Positions 56,637-63,412 of a stretch of 64,000 bases of DNA are shown here, in pieces; the stretch's first letter is position 1; every line of letters begins with the position of its first letter. The translations under genes were made by a program, and so were the position numbers. The DNA comes from Phycisphaeraceae bacterium. Lineage in GTDB: Bacteria > Planctomycetota > Phycisphaerae > Phycisphaerales > UBA1924. The DNA lies in the NCBI GenBank assembly GCA_019636675.1, contig JAHBXC010000001.1:1423007-1487006 (forward strand), in the 5' to 3' direction. Below the pieces are notes generated by a model. The model had not been told where the DNA came from. It worked only from the letters and a program-made list of their open reading frames with translations, and searched no databases.

Positions 56637-57388
56637 ATCCTGGCGAGCAGTTCTCGCTCCTCCTCGCCGCCCGTCAGCCCCAGCGACGCGTGCAGCGCGC
56701 CGTCGATCGCCCGCTCATCAAGCGAGCCGTCCAGTTCGTTCAGCCACCGCTTCGTCTGGTGCAGCGCGTGCGGCGGCTTGGCCGCGAACGCCCGCGCAAC
56801 CCCCATCGCGCGAGCAAGCACATCCTCCGCCCGCTCCACGCATTCGTGCGCCAACCCGATCGCGCACGCGCGCCGACCGTCGATGAGTTCCGAATCGAGC
56901 AGGCGCGCCCGCGCGTTGCCGTCGCCCACGCTCTGGCGCAGGAACGGGCTGCTCACCGCGGGCGACACGCCCAGGCGCGTCACCGGATACCCGAGTTTCG
57001 CGTGCGCGTCGGTCACGACGAAGTCCGCGCCGCCAAGCAGCGCGCAGCCCCCGGCGATCGCCGCCCCGTGGGCCGCGATCACCACCGGGCACGGGCACCT
57101 GCGCAGCGCGCGGATGGTGTTGCTCAGGCCGGTGAGCATGGCGCGCATCGCGAGCGGGTCGTCCTGGCAGAGCGACAGGTCGAACCCGGCGCAGAACGCC
57201 TGCCCCTCGCCGCGCAGCACGACGGCGCGCGCGTGATGCTCGTGCCCGGCGTGGTCGACCGCGACGCGCAGGTTGTGGAGCATGTCGGGCGTGAGCGCGT
57301 TGCGCTTGTCGGCGCGATCGAGAACGATCGTCGCGATCTCGCCGCCGCCGCTCCCTCCACTCACCGGTTCGTGCTCGACGCGGATCAT
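56618..57388 (-). CDS. Enoyl-CoA hydratase-related protein (tandem paralogue)
   Basis: This 256-residue crotonase-fold protein matches its downstream neighbour over its whole length: VLDRADKRNALTPDM, GQAFCAGFDLSLCQ, AHGAAIAGGCALLGGADFVV, GYPVTRLGVSPAVSSPFL, and a shared QTKRWLNELDGSLDE near the C terminus. The tandem arrangement suggests gene duplication followed by specialisation. Its ATG overlaps the HMG-CoA lyase stop by four bases (ATGA, 57385-57388), tying it to leucine-type catabolism. Confidence 0.84.
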   Translation of the reverse strand: MIRVEHEPVSGGSGGGEIATIVLDRADKRNALTPDMLHNLRVAVDHAGHEHHARAVVLRGEGQAFCAGFDLSLCQDDPLAMRAMLTGLSNTIRALRRCPCPVVIAAHGAAIAGGCALLGGADFVVTDAHAKLGYPVTRLGVSPAVSSPFLRQSVGDGNARARLLDSELIDGRRACAIGLAHECVERAEDVLARAMGVARAFAAKPPHALHQTKRWLNELDGSLDERAIDGALHASLGLTGGEEERELLARMWEKRP

Positions 57389-58860
57389 GCGCTCGCCCCT
57401 TCCTGCGCCCTGGCCCGCGCCACGATCTCGCGCGCGATCGACGCCGCCCCGCGCAGCGCGTCGTCATCGACGGCGCACGCGAACCCCGCGTCGCGCACCG
57501 CGCGCACCAGCGTCTCGGTCGAGATGTTCCCCGGCGCCGGCTTCTCCGGCGTCCCGGCGTACGGGCACCCGCCCAGCCCGGCGACCGATCCATCAAACGA
57601 TCGCACACCCATCTCCAGCGCCGCACGTACGCACTCGCCCGCACGCCCGAAGGTGTCGTGCAGGTGCAGCGTCAACTCGCCCCGCTCGCGCGCGTCGAAC
57701 TCGCCCAGCAGGGCCGCGATGTCCGCCGGGTGCGCCACACCGATCGTGTCGCCCAGGTCGATCTCGCCCTCGTGCCCCGGCGGCACGATCGCGCGGAGTT
57801 TGTCGACGACCCGCCGCACCGCGCCCGGCGCGATCGGGCCCTCGAACGGGCACGCCACCACGCACGAGACATACATCCGCACTCCGAAGCCCATCCCGAA
57901 CGCCCGCGGCACGAACGCCGCGAACCGCTCGATCGTCTCGTCGACGCTCGCGTTCGTGTTCTTCCTCGAAAAGGTCTCGCTCGCGGCGGTGAACACCGAC
58001 ACCTTCCCGATGAGCATCCGCCCCGCCTTCGCGTTCACCTCGCACGCGGCGTCGAAACCCTTCTCGTTGGGAACGAGGGCCGAAAGCAAGGGCGTCCGAA
58101 GACCCTCCCCTAACCCCTCCCGCAAGCGGGAGGGGGACCAGATCTTTCCCCCCTCCCACTTGTGGGAGGGGGCAGGGGGAGGGTCTTCGCTAGATCGCCG
58201 AATGAATGTCAACACCGCTTCCGCGATCTTCACGGGATCGCGCAACGCTTCATCGTTCGAGAACCGCAGCACGCGTACACCCTGCTCGCGGAGCCATTGC
58301 TCGCGTCGTTTGTCGTGCTCGCCGCGCTCGACGCGCATGTGAGACTCGCCGTCGACCTCGATCGCGATCGCGTGCGATGCGCAAAAGAAGTCCACGATGT
58401 ACGGCCCGATCGGGTGCTGTCTTCGAAAGCGAAGCCCTCCAACTTTCTTGTCGCGCAGCACCGACCACAGCGTGCGTTCCGGCCAGGTCGAATCGCGACG
58501 CAGGCGCCTCGCGCGATTCACTGTTTCTCGCTCGCGAGGGATGCGGACCTTTGGAAAGACGCCCTCCCCTAACCCCTCCCGCAAGCGGGAGGGGGACATG
58601 TCTGCGACCCCCTCCCGCTTGCGGGAGGGGGCAGGGGGAGGGTCCCCCAACAACTTCGCGACACTCTCAAACACCCCCGCCGCGTCCCCCAGCTGCGGCA
58701 CCCACCGGGGCGACACGAAACTGCTCACCTCGACCTCATCCAGCCCGGCGCGCAGCAGGGCGCCGACCAGACGAACCTTGTCGCCGGTCGACACCACGCC
58801 GCGCTCGTTCTGGAGCCCGTCGCGGGGCGAAACATCGGTGATGCGGACACGCTCGGCCAT
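57385..58860 (-). CDS. Hydroxymethylglutaryl-CoA lyase interrupted in frame by a DUF559 endonuclease domain
   Basis: HMG-CoA lyase splits HMG-CoA into acetoacetate and acetyl-CoA at the end of leucine breakdown. Residues 1-72 and 254-491 form the enzyme: SPRDGLQNE (R13, D14), EVSSFVSPRWVPQ, LHLHDTFG and the signature SVAGLGGCPYAG with C432. The loop after that cysteine has about three extra residues. Residues 73-253 are foreign: a 28-residue repeat-encoded segment (DPPPAPSRKREG...), a DUF559 domain at about 112-222 with RFRRQHPIGPYIVDFF and IEVDGESH, then a second 28-residue repeat segment. Removal leaves VAKLLG joined to LRTPLLSALVPNEKG, a normal 310-residue lyase. There are no stops or frameshifts; activity of the fusion is unknown. 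Confidence 0.87.
   Translation of the reverse strand: MAERVRITDVSPRDGLQNERGVVSTGDKVRLVGALLRAGLDEVEVSSFVSPRWVPQLGDAAGVFESVAKLLGDPPPAPSRKREGVADMSPSRLREGLGEGVFPKVRIPRERETVNRARRLRRDSTWPERTLWSVLRDKKVGGLRFRRQHPIGPYIVDFFCASHAIAIEVDGESHMRVERGEHDKRREQWLREQGVRVLRFSNDEALRDPVKIAEAVLTFIRRSSEDPPPAPSHKWEGGKIWSPSRLREGLGEGLRTPLLSALVPNEKGFDAACEVNAKAGRMLIGKVSVFTAASETFSRKNTNASVDETIERFAAFVPRAFGMGFGVRMYVSCVVACPFEGPIAPGAVRRVVDKLRAIVPPGHEGEIDLGDTIGVAHPADIAALLGEFDARERGELTLHLHDTFGRAGECVRAALEMGVRSFDGSVAGLGGCPYAGTPEKPAPGNISTETLVRAVRDAGFACAVDDDALRGAASIAREIVARARAQEGASA
58102..58185 (-). repeat. 84-bp palindromic repeat, copy next to the lyase C-terminal part
   Basis: Two hairpins, CCCTCCCGCAAGCGGGAGGG and CCCTCCCACTTGTGGGAGGG, are framed by GACCCTCCCC and GGGGAGGGTC, so the whole unit is also an imperfect palindrome. 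It is in frame and encodes 28 residues (DPPPAPSHKWEG...GLGEG). Confidence 0.9.
58561..58644 (-). repeat. 84-bp palindromic repeat, copy next to the lyase N-terminal part
   Basis: This is a direct copy of 58102-58185 with a few base changes; both hairpin stems here are CCCTCCCGCAAGCGGGAGGG-type. It encodes the second in-frame 28-residue segment (DPPPAPSRKREG...GLGEG). Confidence 0.9.
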
Positions 58861-58973
58861 GCTTTGAGAAGTCTACACCATTGGTCGGCGAATCGCGGCA
58901 GGCGTCATCGCAGACGCCGTGTTGCAGTGTCAACATAGATTGCCCGGATGCGCCCCCTCCCATCGCCGCACGC

Positions 58974-60410
58974 TCAGCGACGCCACCAGCGGGTGTTCTG
59001 CTTCCTGAGAGCTTCGATCTGATCCTCAAGAAACTCGTTCTCCGGGTCGAACTCCAGCGCCCGTTCCATCATCCGAATTGCTCCCGATCGATCGCCTCGC
59101 TCGGCAAGCGCCCGACCGAGCCAATACCAAATCTCCGGCGCTTCGCCTTCGATCCTGATCGCTCGTCGGAAGTGCTCTTCTGCGGCTTTCGGATCGCCCT
59201 GGTCGAGGGCGATCTTTCCAAGGCACAACCAGTTCCGCTCGTCCTCAGGATCAATCTCGGCCGACCGACGGTACGCTTTGATCGCGTTCGCCATGTCTTC
59301 AACTTCCCAGTACGCGCAGGCGAGCGAATGCCATGCGTTCGGGTTGCTCTCCCAGATCGTGAGACTGCGCCGGTATGCTTCGATCGCCTGCTGATATTCG
59401 TCGAGTTCGAGATGCGCGTAGCCGAGGTGGCTCCACAGTTCGGACGATCCGTCATCCGACGCGATCACCCCGAGCAGAAAACCCTTCGCGCCAAGAAAGT
59501 CTTCTCGCTCGAAGAGCTCGCTCACCTCGTCGCACCGTCGCCGTCGGAGTGCTTTCCGCATCCGATCGCATGTTCGCGTATGGTCGGGATCATTGGCGTG
59601 CGCGCGCTCGACTTCGGCGATGCCCGCCTCGACATCGCCGCGTTCGATGAGGGCGCACCCGAGATTGCAGTGCGCGTACGCGTCCGTCGGATCGAGCGAG
59701 AGCGACTTCGTCCACGCGTCGATCGCCTCGTCGAGCAGGCCGTTCACCGAGTATGCGACGCCTAGATTGACCCACATCTGGGCGTTCGTCGGCTCGATCA
59801 CAGCCCGATGCCGCATCGTGCTGAGCAACAGTTCCCACATGCCTAACTGATCCGCGAGATCGCTGATCGCGCACCAGGTATCGGCGTTGTCCGGGGCCAG
59901 CGTCGCCGCCTTCTGGGCGAGTTCCAGCGCTCGCTCGAACTCACCCTCTTCCCTGAGCGACCACGCGAGCGCCAGCAACGCATCGACTTGATCCGGATCC
60001 AGCTCCAGTGAGCGCTTGAGCGCACGGACCGCTTCCTCCTTTCGACCGGCGCCGTGCATCGCGTTGCCGAGCCGATAGTGGAGAACCGCATCGTCGGGCC
60101 AACGCCCGATCGCGCCTTGCAGGACCTCGACCGCCTCCTCGTTGCGGTCGAGGACATACAGCAGGTAGCCGATCCAGCCGCGCGGGCCGGGCCAGTCGTC
60201 GCGGATCGTCCGCGCCTCTTCAAAGCAGGCAAGCGCTTCTTCCTCGCGGTCGAGGTACGCCAGCGCCCAGCCACGCGAGTACAAAAGAAACCCGCGTTGC
60301 TCTTCGAGCGCCGCGGGGGATTCAAGCATCGACATCGCCTCGGCGTAACGCCCTTCGCGCAGCGCGCGTTCAACCTCTACACGGAATGGCGACGGCGGCG
60401 GTTCGCTCAT
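58974..60410 (-). CDS. Tetratricopeptide-repeat protein
   Basis: The 478-residue protein is an almost continuous array of about twelve TPR units, for example GRYAEAMSMLESPAALEEQR, LYVLDRNEEAVEVLQGAIGR, LGNAMHGAGRKEEAVRALKR and LALDQGDPKAAEEHFRRAIR. No signal peptide or membrane span is present, so it is probably a cytoplasmic scaffold. The start MSEPPPSPF is supported by where the TPR array begins. Neighbours give no clue; the function cannot be named. Confidence 0.82.
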   Translation of the reverse strand: MSEPPPSPFRVEVERALREGRYAEAMSMLESPAALEEQRGFLLYSRGWALAYLDREEEALACFEEARTIRDDWPGPRGWIGYLLYVLDRNEEAVEVLQGAIGRWPDDAVLHYRLGNAMHGAGRKEEAVRALKRSLELDPDQVDALLALAWSLREEGEFERALELAQKAATLAPDNADTWCAISDLADQLGMWELLLSTMRHRAVIEPTNAQMWVNLGVAYSVNGLLDEAIDAWTKSLSLDPTDAYAHCNLGCALIERGDVEAGIAEVERAHANDPDHTRTCDRMRKALRRRRCDEVSELFEREDFLGAKGFLLGVIASDDGSSELWSHLGYAHLELDEYQQAIEAYRRSLTIWESNPNAWHSLACAYWEVEDMANAIKAYRRSAEIDPEDERNWLCLGKIALDQGDPKAAEEHFRRAIRIEGEAPEIWYWLGRALAERGDRSGAIRMMERALEFDPENEFLEDQIEALRKQNTRWWRR

Positions 60411-60461
60411 GACCGGGGCTCCCGGGGTCGGATTTCGACTCCTGCAGGATACCCGTGCGCC

Positions 60462-60926
60462 TCACCCCCCGAACGCCGCCTTGCCCGCCTCGGCCATCTC
60501 GTCGGGCGTCATGTCCTTGATGTGCGTCGCGAACGACCAGGTATGCCCGAACGGGTCTGTCACGCTGCCGTAGCGGTCGCCCCAGAACATGTCCTCCGCC
60601 GGCATCAGCACCGTCGCGCCGGCCTTCTCGGCCTTCGCGATCGCGGCGTCGCAGTCCTTCACATACCGGTGGATCGTCACCGTCGAACCGCCCAGCGCCG
60701 TGGGCGTGCGCGACTTCCCGCCGCAGTACTCGGGGAAGTCGTCGCACAGGAAGATCGTCTGGTCGCCGATCGTCATCTCCGCGTGCATCAGACGCCCGTC
60801 GGGCGAGGGCATGCGGCAGGTCTCCTCCGCCCCGAACGCCTTCGCGTAGAACTCCAGCGCCTTGGCCGCCCCGTCGACCACGAGGTGCGGCACGAGCCCC
60901 TTGGGCATGTTGCTGTTGTCTGCCAT
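60462..60926 (-). CDS. VOC (glyoxalase/PhnB-like) family protein
   Basis: The 154-residue protein has the two beta-alpha-beta-beta-beta modules of the vicinal oxygen chelate fold: PHLVVDGAAKALEFYAKAFG, MHAEMTIGDQTIFLCDDFPE, and later TVLMPAEDMFWGDRYGSVTD followed by PFGHTWSFATHIKDMTPDEM. The ending matches PhnB/YqcK-type proteins, often annotated as glyoxalase-like without known substrate. ATG 60926 is the family N terminus; the longer frame crosses repeat DNA. Confidence 0.84.
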   Translation of the reverse strand: MADNSNMPKGLVPHLVVDGAAKALEFYAKAFGAEETCRMPSPDGRLMHAEMTIGDQTIFLCDDFPEYCGGKSRTPTALGGSTVTIHRYVKDCDAAIAKAEKAGATVLMPAEDMFWGDRYGSVTDPFGHTWSFATHIKDMTPDEMAEAGKAAFGG

Positions 60927-61045
60927 CTCTGTTCTCTCATTGCCTGTCGGTTCCGGACCCGCCACGCCCACCGCGGCGGCACACCACCATATATAGCGGA
61001 CATCAAGAGCGGTTGCAAGGTCTTTGTTAGGTTTTTCGGCAGGGA

Positions 61046-61073
61046 GGGAGCAGGGAGCAGGGAGTGGGGAGCA
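61046..61073 (+). repeat. Heptamer tract, GGGAGCA family
   Basis: Four contiguous units read GGGAGCA, GGGAGCA, GGGAGTG and GGGAGCA, in the gap upstream of the VOC gene. Confidence 0.88.
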
Positions 61074-61089
61074 GGAAGAGAGGACAAGG

Positions 61090-61120
61090 GGTGGCGTGGT
61101 ACGACGCAGCCGTGCCACGA
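61090..61120 (+). repeat. Palindromic family A, single copy
   Basis: This copy differs from the 41890 copy at two bases, one inside the stem (ACGAC for ACGGC) and one at its right end. It sits directly beside a heptamer tract, as do the other copies. Confidence 0.78.
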
Positions 61121-61139
61121 GATCTGACCGGTGCGCCCG

Positions 61140-61327
61140 TCCCGCCCCCTCGCCCCGCTTGCGGGGAGAGGACGGCGAGCGCAGCGAGCCAGGTGAGGGG
61201 TGTGTCTCGGAAGCCACGAGGGATGAGGCACGAGGCACAAGGGAAGATCGCGCAAACGATCACAACGGCCAGCTCGAAACCCCTCACCCCAGCCCTCTCC
61301 CCTCGGGGGAGAGGGGGCCGGAGGGGA
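61140..61327 (-). repeat. 188-bp direct repeat, copy 3' of the second DUF559 gene
   Basis: It matches 61702-61889 colinearly (offset 562) with scattered differences. It begins CCCGCCCCCTCGCCCCGC with a CGCTTGCG hairpin core, includes heptamers GGGATGA, GGCACGA and GGCACAA (61220-61240), and ends with the CCCTCACCCCAGCCCTCTCC palindrome. The DUF559 gene's last 15 or so codons lie in it. Confidence 0.88.
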
Positions 61328-61682
61328 GCCGGGATCGCGCGACGCGCAGGATGTACTCGAGCGACGCGTGCTGATGCTTCATGAAGTCGCGCACGCTGAG
61401 GCGCACGACCTCAAGACCCTGCGCGTGCAAGAACGCGTCCCGTGCCGCGTCGGCGACGCGGGTCTTTCCATGGTGGTCGCCGTCGAGTTCGACAACGAGC
61501 CGCGCGTCAGCGCAATAGAAATCTACCACGAGGTGGCCGATCGCCTGCTGCCTGCGAAACTTCAGATCCCCGAGCTTGCGATCACGGACCTTCGACCACA
61601 GCACTCGCTCGGGGACCGACGCCTGTGCGCGCAGCATCTTCGCGCGTTCGATCTTCTCATCCGTAGCCCGGGGAACCGGCAT
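61284..61682 (-). CDS. DUF559 endonuclease-like protein (second copy)
   Basis: The 132-residue protein belongs to DUF559, a small family with the Vsr-like/PD-(D/E)xK nuclease fold. It shows LRAQASVPERVLWSKVRDRK, LKFRRQQAIGHLVVDFYC and LVVELDGDHHGKTR, where the D, E-x-D and H positions would bind metal. It then shows QGLEVVRLSVRDFMKHQHAS. The end (LPSGPLSPEGRGLG) is encoded by the palindromic repeat and takes its TGA stop from it. The domain is similar to the one in the HMG-CoA lyase gene, and both are framed by direct repeats. Activity is unproven. Confidence 0.78.
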   Translation of the reverse strand: MPVPRATDEKIERAKMLRAQASVPERVLWSKVRDRKLGDLKFRRQQAIGHLVVDFYCADARLVVELDGDHHGKTRVADAARDAFLHAQGLEVVRLSVRDFMKHQHASLEYILRVARSRLPSGPLSPEGRGLG

Positions 61683-61701
61683 GATCCCAGAATACCGCAA
61701 C

Positions 61702-61889
61702 TCCCGCCCCCTCGCCCCGCTTGCGGGGAGAGGACGGCGAGCGCAGCGAGCCAGGTGAGGGGTGTGTCTCGGAAGCCACGAGGGATGAGGCACAAGGCAC
61801 AAGGGAAGATCGCGCGGTCGAGCGCACCGCGCAGTTCGAAACCCCTCACCCCAGCCCTCTCCCCTCGGGGGAGAGGGGGCCGGAGGGGA
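61702..61889 (-). repeat. 188-bp direct repeat, copy 5' of the second DUF559 gene
   Basis: This is the partner of 61140-61327. It includes heptamers GGGATGA, GGCACAA and GGCACAA (61782-61802) and ends six bases before the ATP-grasp stop codon at 61896. The gap 61683-61895 holds nothing else. Confidence 0.88.
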
Positions 61890-61895
61890 AGCGGC

Positions 61896-62861
61896 TCACC
61901 CCACCTCGCGCACCACCGCGCGCGCCAGCGCGTCCGCCGCCCCCGGCTTGAAGCGGAAGAACATCTCCGGCTCCACCACTTCGTACTCCACCACGCGCGG
62001 GTCGCGCAGCGTGACGCGCGCGTCCTCGGCGCGCAAAGAGGGATCACCCGGCTCGGAAACATCGATCAGATCCACGCGCGCGTACAGCGGGATCTCGCCC
62101 GTCTCCGCGATCCACGCGTCGGTGCAGCGACGCGCGACCTCCATCTCGCGCGCGCCCGGCTCGTGCGCGAACACGGCGCCGCCGTGGTCGTCCTGGCAGC
62201 GCACATCGTCGCCGGCCGGCACCTTGCGCACCGCATGCGTGAAGATCCGGTCCACGAACATCAGCGAGGTCTCGCCCTTGGTCCGGATGCTCGGGATCAG
62301 CGGCTGCACCAGCGCGTCGCCCGTCTCCATCAGCCGCGCGAGGTGATCCTCCGCCTCGTCGATGTCGTTCGCGCCGAACACCCGCAACCCCCACGCGGCG
62401 CCCCCGATCGCCGGCTTGATCACCCCACCCCCGGAACCCCCGGAGCCCCCGGGCCCCCCGGAGCCGTCCCACCCCGCCTCGCGCACGACCTGGCGCAGGT
62501 CCACGCGCGGCTCGCCCCGGCGCGTGAACAGCGTCGGGATCACCGGCACGCCGCGGGCCTCGAGTTGCTTCAGATACAACTTGTGCGTGTTGCGCCAGAT
62601 GGTCTCGGCGCCGTTGAAGAGGCGCGTCTTGGTCGAGACGCGAAGCGCCCACTCGCAGAACGCGTCGCGCCTGCCGCGGTAGTAGTCCCAGGTGTGGCGC
62701 ACGACGACGGCGGCGAACGACGCCCACTCGACCGCCGGGTCGTCCCACACCGCGTGGACCGCCTCGACCCCCAGACGCGCGAAGGCGTCGAGCACGAAGC
62801 GGTCCTCGGCGCAGCCGAGTTCCTCGCGAGAGCAGGCGACGGCGACGCGTTGATCGTTCAA
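61896..62861 (-). CDS. ATP-grasp ligase-like protein
   Basis: The 321-residue protein has an ATP-grasp fold similar to DcsG/RimK-type ligases: VVVRHTWDYYRGRRDAFCEW, IWRNTHKLYLKQLEARGVPV and IPTLF in the N-terminal half, VIKPAIGGAAWGLRVF for ATP binding, LVQPLIPSIRTKGETSLMFV, and metal-binding acids in the C-terminal LYARVDLIDV and VEYEVVEPEMFFRF. A Gly/Ser-rich insert lies before the ATP-binding strand. The start is TTG 62861, 13 bases after AGAGG. The amide or peptide product is unknown. The TTG overlaps a vestigial TGA (TTGA). Confidence 0.78.
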   Translation of the reverse strand: MNDQRVAVACSREELGCAEDRFVLDAFARLGVEAVHAVWDDPAVEWASFAAVVVRHTWDYYRGRRDAFCEWALRVSTKTRLFNGAETIWRNTHKLYLKQLEARGVPVIPTLFTRRGEPRVDLRQVVREAGWDGSGGPGGSGGSGGGVIKPAIGGAAWGLRVFGANDIDEAEDHLARLMETGDALVQPLIPSIRTKGETSLMFVDRIFTHAVRKVPAGDDVRCQDDHGGAVFAHEPGAREMEVARRCTDAWIAETGEIPLYARVDLIDVSEPGDPSLRAEDARVTLRDPRVVEYEVVEPEMFFRFKPGAADALARAVVREVG

Positions 62862-62920
62862 GTCTGCAAAACCTCTATCCTAACCTCGTGCCTGCGCGGT
62901 CAGTTGCTCGTCATCGCCCG
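62856..62920 (-). pseudogene. Decayed copy of the carboxyltransferase gene 3' end
   Basis: The stretch aligns without gaps to 63407-63471 (offset 551): 12 of 13 bases match at the TTGA end, about half match in the middle, and an 18-base block (62901-62918 with 63452-63469) is identical. In the copy the tryptophan codon TGG has become TGA. It looks like the old end of the carboxyltransferase gene, displaced from it when the DUF4258/DUF2283 pair arrived. Confidence 0.6.
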
Positions 62921-62939
62921 GACCGCAGAAGCCCACAAT

Positions 62940-63137
62940 TCAAGCCGAAGCTCTCACCTCAACCGAACGCGGATTCGTCACACGGCGCGAAGCGTCGAGG
63001 ATCTCCATGGACACGAGGTTGCCTTCGGCGTCATAGTCGAGAATGACGCCGGGCTTGTCCTCGTCGCTTTCGGTGACGGGTCCGTCGCGGAAGACAACGC
63101 GAAGAGTGTCAGTATGTTGGTCGTAAGAGACGATCAT
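62940..63137 (-). CDS. DUF2283 protein (putative antitoxin-like partner)
   Basis: The 65-residue protein fits DUF2283: MIVSYDQHTDTLRVVF, SDEDKPGVILDYDAEGNLVS and MEILDASRRV. Its ATG overlaps the stop of the DUF4258 gene (ATGA, 63134-63137). DUF2283 and DUF4258 genes commonly occur side by side and are suspected toxin-antitoxin-type pairs; which is which is not proven here. It is the downstream gene of the pair. Confidence 0.8.
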   Translation of the reverse strand: MIVSYDQHTDTLRVVFRDGPVTESDEDKPGVILDYDAEGNLVSMEILDASRRVTNPRSVEVRASA

Positions 63138-63412
63138 GGGCGGTTCCGATACTTCTCGATCTGACTCGTACGGTACGCCGTGACAACGACGGCGGGTTCA
63201 CGGTCAATGTCGACGAACACGCGATAGAGGTATCGGCGTTGCTCGGTCGCGACTTCCAGGACCGCCTGGGCCACCACACGGCCCTCCCGGACATCCAGAA
63301 CCGCTTCCGGGGCGGCGAGAACCGCCTCAACCTGCTCCCGGCCGATCCCTCTCGCGCCCATCTGTTCCAACGCGTGGGACGACAACTCGACCTGATCTTT
63401 CGACCATTTCAA
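63134..63412 (-). CDS. DUF4258 protein (putative toxin-like partner)
   Basis: The 92-residue protein fits DUF4258: SSHALEQMGARGIGREQVEA, VLDVREGRVVAQAV, YLYRVFVDIDREPAVVVTAY and SQIEKYRNRP, a compact beta-alpha fold resembling small RNase-like toxins. The start is TTG 63412, which overlaps the carboxyltransferase TGA as TTGA, giving coupled translation. A much longer frame upstream is only the carboxyltransferase gene read in another frame. The pair sits between host genes as an apparent insertion. Confidence 0.76.
   Translation of the reverse strand: MKWSKDQVELSSHALEQMGARGIGREQVEAVLAAPEAVLDVREGRVVAQAVLEVATEQRRYLYRVFVDIDREPAVVVTAYRTSQIEKYRNRP

Larger units (their letters stand above)
58102..58644 (-). 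mobile_element. DUF559-palindrome insertion unit inside the HMG-CoA lyase gene
   Basis: The 543-bp insert is exactly 181 codons. It consists of an 84-bp palindromic repeat (58561-58644), a DUF559 reading frame, and a second 84-bp direct copy (58102-58185); the offset between copies is 459 bases, or 153 codons. The nuclease frame is joined without a stop at either side, so host frame and insert frame are one. An internal ATG at 58599 could start a shorter product, which would still read on into the lyase C terminus. No target-site duplication is evident. Confidence 0.8.
60927..61283. other. Gap of 357 bases filled with repeats
   Basis: No gene is seen between the VOC gene and the second DUF559 gene. 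The interval holds an A+T-richer stretch near 60985-61040, a GGGAGCA heptamer tract (61046-61073), a copy of palindromic family A (61090-61120) and most of the 188-bp repeat (61140-61327). Confidence 0.7.
61140..61889 (-). mobile_element. Second DUF559 unit with 188-bp direct repeats
   Basis: The 750-bp unit has the order repeat, DUF559 gene, repeat, the same layout as the 543-bp unit in the lyase gene but with a longer and different repeat. Offset between copies is 562 bases. It occupies an intergenic site between the VOC gene and the ATP-grasp gene. Mobility is inferred from the shared layout. Confidence 0.6.

Noticed and set aside
58102..58644. An intein in HMG-CoA lyase
   Set aside because: No Cys/Ser/Thr at the first position, no His-Asn pair before the C-terminal junction, and no HINT motifs; both ends are repeat-encoded Pro/Arg/Gly segments.
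57385..58860. Frameshifted pseudogene of HMG-CoA lyase
   Set aside because: The frame is open throughout, the insert length is a multiple of three, and all lyase motifs downstream are intact.
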